Program-made: the position numbers and the translations under genes
The notes under the pieces: generated by a model
Databases searched by the model: none
What the model was told of the DNA's origin: nothing
What the model saw: only the letters and a program-made list of their open reading frames with translations
DNA from: Ilex aquifolium
Lineage: Eukaryota > Streptophyta > Magnoliopsida > Aquifoliales > Aquifoliaceae
Assembly (NCBI GenBank): GCA_951799425.1
Contig: OX637398.1
Span: 21,462,270 to 21,526,269 of the forward strand
Length of the DNA: 64,000 nucleotides
Direction: 5' to 3'
Shown: one piece after another, positions 62,301 through 64,000 of the stretch
Numbering within the stretch: the stretch's first letter is position 1
Layout: the number at the start of each line of letters is the position of its first letter

Positions 62301-63913
62301 TCAGAGCCAAAGACACCGCGATACGGATTAGGATTTAAAACATGATGAATTTCACCCTGCGAATTCACAATAATTACGGAAACAGAAGTTGTGAAAATTG
62401 GCCTGCCTTGCAAGATGCCTTTTGAAAATCATCAAAGAGAACATTTCAGTGGTTGTACTCATTAGATAGAAAAGAATTGAGGCTAGCAAACAGGGGCGAT
62501 GCAGAATGCTGTCTTAGAGGGAACAAAAACATAAATAAAAAAAATTAACCAATTGGTATAAACATTTTCACAAACCTTCAATAATGGGGACTAAATTGGG
62601 GTTTTATTTTTATATAAAAAAATTCCTGAGTTTTTTTTTTGAATAGATAAATTCCTAAGTTTAAGCATGAGAAATATATTAGATCCAAGACTTAATTATT
62701 CTAGGAAAATTAAAAAAGTATCAATTTAACATTAACAAAATATGAGCAAAGAAAGACAATACCTTTTTGGTAGAAAATTTTAACTAATCATACATTAAAG
62801 TAAAAGATGATGACACTGTTAAAAATCCCAGGAGTCGTCTATAGTTGATCACTTCCATGCTAAATTAATTTTGTGAAAGAGCGAAAACACCTCTTGGTTA
62901 GTATGTTTTACCATTAGAATATTTTCATGTTTTACTAGGTTTTGAGCCACTAAATGACCAAAACAGAATCAGACACCTATACAATTATTTTGAAAAAGTA
63001 AGAGGAAGTGTATTAAACAATAATGGTATTTTCTTTGGTCAATATGTGAGTTAGGACATTTCACATCTATTCAACTAGATCCCAAAATGATAGCTTTGTT
63101 TTAGTAGGTTAAGAGGCAAGTAGACTACAAACTTATTGAAATGGGACTAGGGTTACTCTGCAAAAGTTCAATAACTTAAGGGGGCAATGAAGTGAATTTA
63201 ACATAGTTATGTTTCTATAACTTTAAAATATATAAATATATATATATATATAGTGGGGTGGGGGTAAGTGCCCCCACACGGACAAATGTAGCTCCGCCCC
63301 TGCTAGCAAATACATTTAACATTGGGATTCATTAATGTAGCATGTACATTTCGGAATAGTAGTCTGTATGCCTCTCCCAAAAGATATGTATAAATGAGTG
63401 GGAGTTTGTCATTCATAAAACATTATATAAGTTACATATGAGTTGTCCTTATACATTTGGGAGTAGTAGTCCTTACCACTCCCAAAACATATATGTATAA
63501 ATAGTGGGAATTTTATCATACATAAACAAGAAACAAGTATCTTTCTGGGAGTATACAACCACATCAAATGCAACCAATACACCAATCAAAATTTGAGCAT
63601 AAGTAACAATTCTGATTTTCAGCTTAGAACTATGCTTGGCATCCAAATCTTGCACAACTAATACCAGAATATGTATTCAAATATGCCTGGGAACCAAAAC
63701 ATTCTAATTATGAATTTTGTAAGCTTTGGAGAATAAATAAACCTGTGGTATCGGGTACTTCCAAGTGCTAAGAGCCGTAAGTCCAAGTGTATTAGAACTT
63801 CCCCCATGGTATGAGTTTCTCAAGGCTATCATATTGAGGTTACCACTGTGTAGCCTTGCCATCAGCATTGCTAATTCATTTGCTTCAGTTCCGGAATTTA
63901 CAAAGTATACAAC
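56333..63913 (-). CDS. Alanine-glyoxylate aminotransferase 2-like protein, partial (5' end outside window)
   Basis: Seven minus-strand exons with GT-AG borders join in frame: 63913-63743, 62356-62213, 62106-61927, 58003-57778, 56833-56720, 56609-56523, 56376-56333 (stop TGA). About 288 C-terminal residues are present; the transit peptide and N-terminal third lie upstream. Class III PLP-dependent aminotransferase features: SGTEAN phosphate-binding loop and NSYHG in the first visible exon, [12 protein letters not shown] with the pyridine-binding Asp, the Schiff-base Lys of TMAK at the very end of its exon followed by GIGNGLP in the next, NTFGGNP, then IGDVRGRG and [11 protein letters not shown]. 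Family members use alanine (or beta-alanine) and glyoxylate or pyruvate, mainly in mitochondria, linking photorespiratory or pyrimidine-breakdown carbon to amino acids. Which Arabidopsis-type paralogue (AGT2, AGT3/PYD4) this is cannot be settled here. Introns are enlarged by transposons, with no coding damage seen. Confidence 0.95.
58085..59070 (+). pseudogene. LINE (L1-type) reverse transcriptase fragment in an aminotransferase intron
   Basis: The + strand, antisense to the host gene, starts with LQFVDDT (the catalytic FxDD box), then [41 protein letters not shown], and after a gap FLWEGN and [20 protein letters not shown]. Further on, in another frame, are [16 protein letters not shown] and GLFSCKSSF, the segment before the zinc-knuckle-like end of plant L1 ORF2. 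Frameshifts, a missing stretch near 58420 and stops make it dead. The 5' part of ORF2 is absent, as in typical 5'-truncated LINE insertions. Confidence 0.88.
59094..59185. repeat. 32-bp tandem repeat, three copies
   Basis: GTTATGGACACTGGAC begins at 59094 and 59126, and GTTATAGACACTGGAC at 59158, each followed by a G/T-rich spacer with a T-run. It lies just after the LINE fragment. Confidence 0.9.
59518..59632. repeat. GGAGTC hexanucleotide repeat
   Basis: Runs of GAGTCGGAGTC/AGAGTCGGAATC, interrupted twice by CAAAAAATATTC-like spacers, with a complementary CCGACTCC at the left edge so that the array can fold back. Confidence 0.85.
59727..60494. mobile_element. Tourist-like MITE, 768 bp, in an aminotransferase intron
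   Basis: TAA duplications lie at 59724-59726 and 60495-60497. The termini are GGTAGTGTTTGATAA and, in complement, GGGTGTGTTTGTTAA. The right half is shared, in reverse complement, with the partial element at 22849. A GT-rich middle (60080-60150) corresponds to the CA-rich middle there. No transposase. Confidence 0.82.
60648..60695. repeat. Poly-C and poly-A runs
   Basis: C-runs at about 60650-60661 and 60682-60690 around an A-run. They sit beside a short duplicated segment, CACACTAGAAGACTTGG-AGATACCAACTCATGG (about 60702-60735 and 60751-60785). Confidence 0.85.
60984..61610. mobile_element. hAT-type MITE (copy B) in an aminotransferase intron
   Basis: The left end CTATGAAGCACGAATAC and right-end complement GTAGGAAGCATAGATACGG are flanked by GTTGCAAC (60976-60983) and GTTGCAGC (61611-61618). 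It shares GGATAC/CGTATC-rich text with copy A at 35790-36448, for example the GTATCxxATAATTAATAAAATAT string near the left end. Confidence 0.75.
62491..63302. mobile_element. hAT-type non-autonomous element, 812 bp, with perfect 8-bp TSD
   Basis: CTAGCAAA lies at 62483-62490 and 63303-63310. The termini CAGGGGCGATGCAG and, in complement, CAGGGGCGGAGCTAC are hAT-style. The interior is AT-rich with no transposase. It belongs to the same terminal family as the elements at 7583, 15414 and 28402, and lies in the intron between the first two visible aminotransferase exons. Confidence 0.92.
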
Positions 63914-64000
63914 CTGCATTTACAAGACGAGTTCAAGGTAAATCAATCATCACAAAAACCCTAATTTGCTACACAGACATTAATAGCTGTGCTAAATCAA

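Overview
This window is nuclear DNA of a seed plant, almost certainly a dicot and probably a woody one. It is AT-rich and intron-rich, and layered with plant transposons: Ty1/copia, Ty3/gypsy LTR-like blocks, LINE, tRNA-derived SINEs, and hAT-, Mutator- and PIF/Harbinger-type MITEs. No prokaryotic operon, CRISPR array, tRNA or rRNA gene was seen.

Three host genes can be supported. (1) 9616-14060, minus strand: a small nuclear-type acidic protein. It has a CT-rich promoter, a probable 5'UTR exon, a 36-codon exon and a 148-codon last exon ending in a basic nuclear-localisation-like tail. (2) 31440-44100, plus strand: a complete TGA-type bZIP transcription factor of the TGA1/TGA4 (TGA1a) group. 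It has eight coding exons that join in frame to 361 residues. (3) 56200-64000, minus strand: an alanine-glyoxylate aminotransferase 2-like gene. Seven 3' exons are visible and in frame; the 5' end lies beyond the right edge.

Layout. 1-9600 holds a dead copia gag, a broken 20S proteasome beta-subunit fragment (4106-4564), a probable gypsy-type LTR and GTG-rich simple sequence. 9600-14100 is the acidic-protein gene. 14100-31400 is a transposon mosaic: a 1.7 kb hAT-type element, SINEs, a retroposon made of two copies of a unit with a snRNA-like promoter, a 1 kb Mutator-type MITE with a 9-bp target duplication, two tandem arrays, a SINE split by a Tourist-like MITE, and a 75-bp hAT-type MITE. 31400-44100 is the TGA gene, whose introns carry an 8-bp-TSD MITE and an internally deleted copia element. 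44189-55397 is an 11.2 kb minus-strand Ty1/copia element with 1.6 kb LTRs, dead coding sequence and a nested insertion, starting about 380 bp after the TGA stop codon. 55400-64000 is the aminotransferase gene; its introns hold a LINE fragment, a Tourist-like MITE, a second copy of the TGA-intron MITE and a clean hAT-type insertion.

The host genes are not functionally linked as far as can be seen. One is a candidate chromatin or nuclear protein, one a TGACG-binding regulator of defence and redox responses, one an organellar amino-acid enzyme. The most informative observations are the loss of three conserved cysteines in the TGA protein, the intronic copia LTRs that could drive or end transcripts between its bZIP and DOG1 halves, the self-iterating TIRs of the Mutator-type MITE, the dimeric snRNA-promoter-like retroposon, and several transposon boundaries proven inside this window by target-site duplications or an empty-site paralogue. 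All assignments were made by reading the sequence; no database search was possible.
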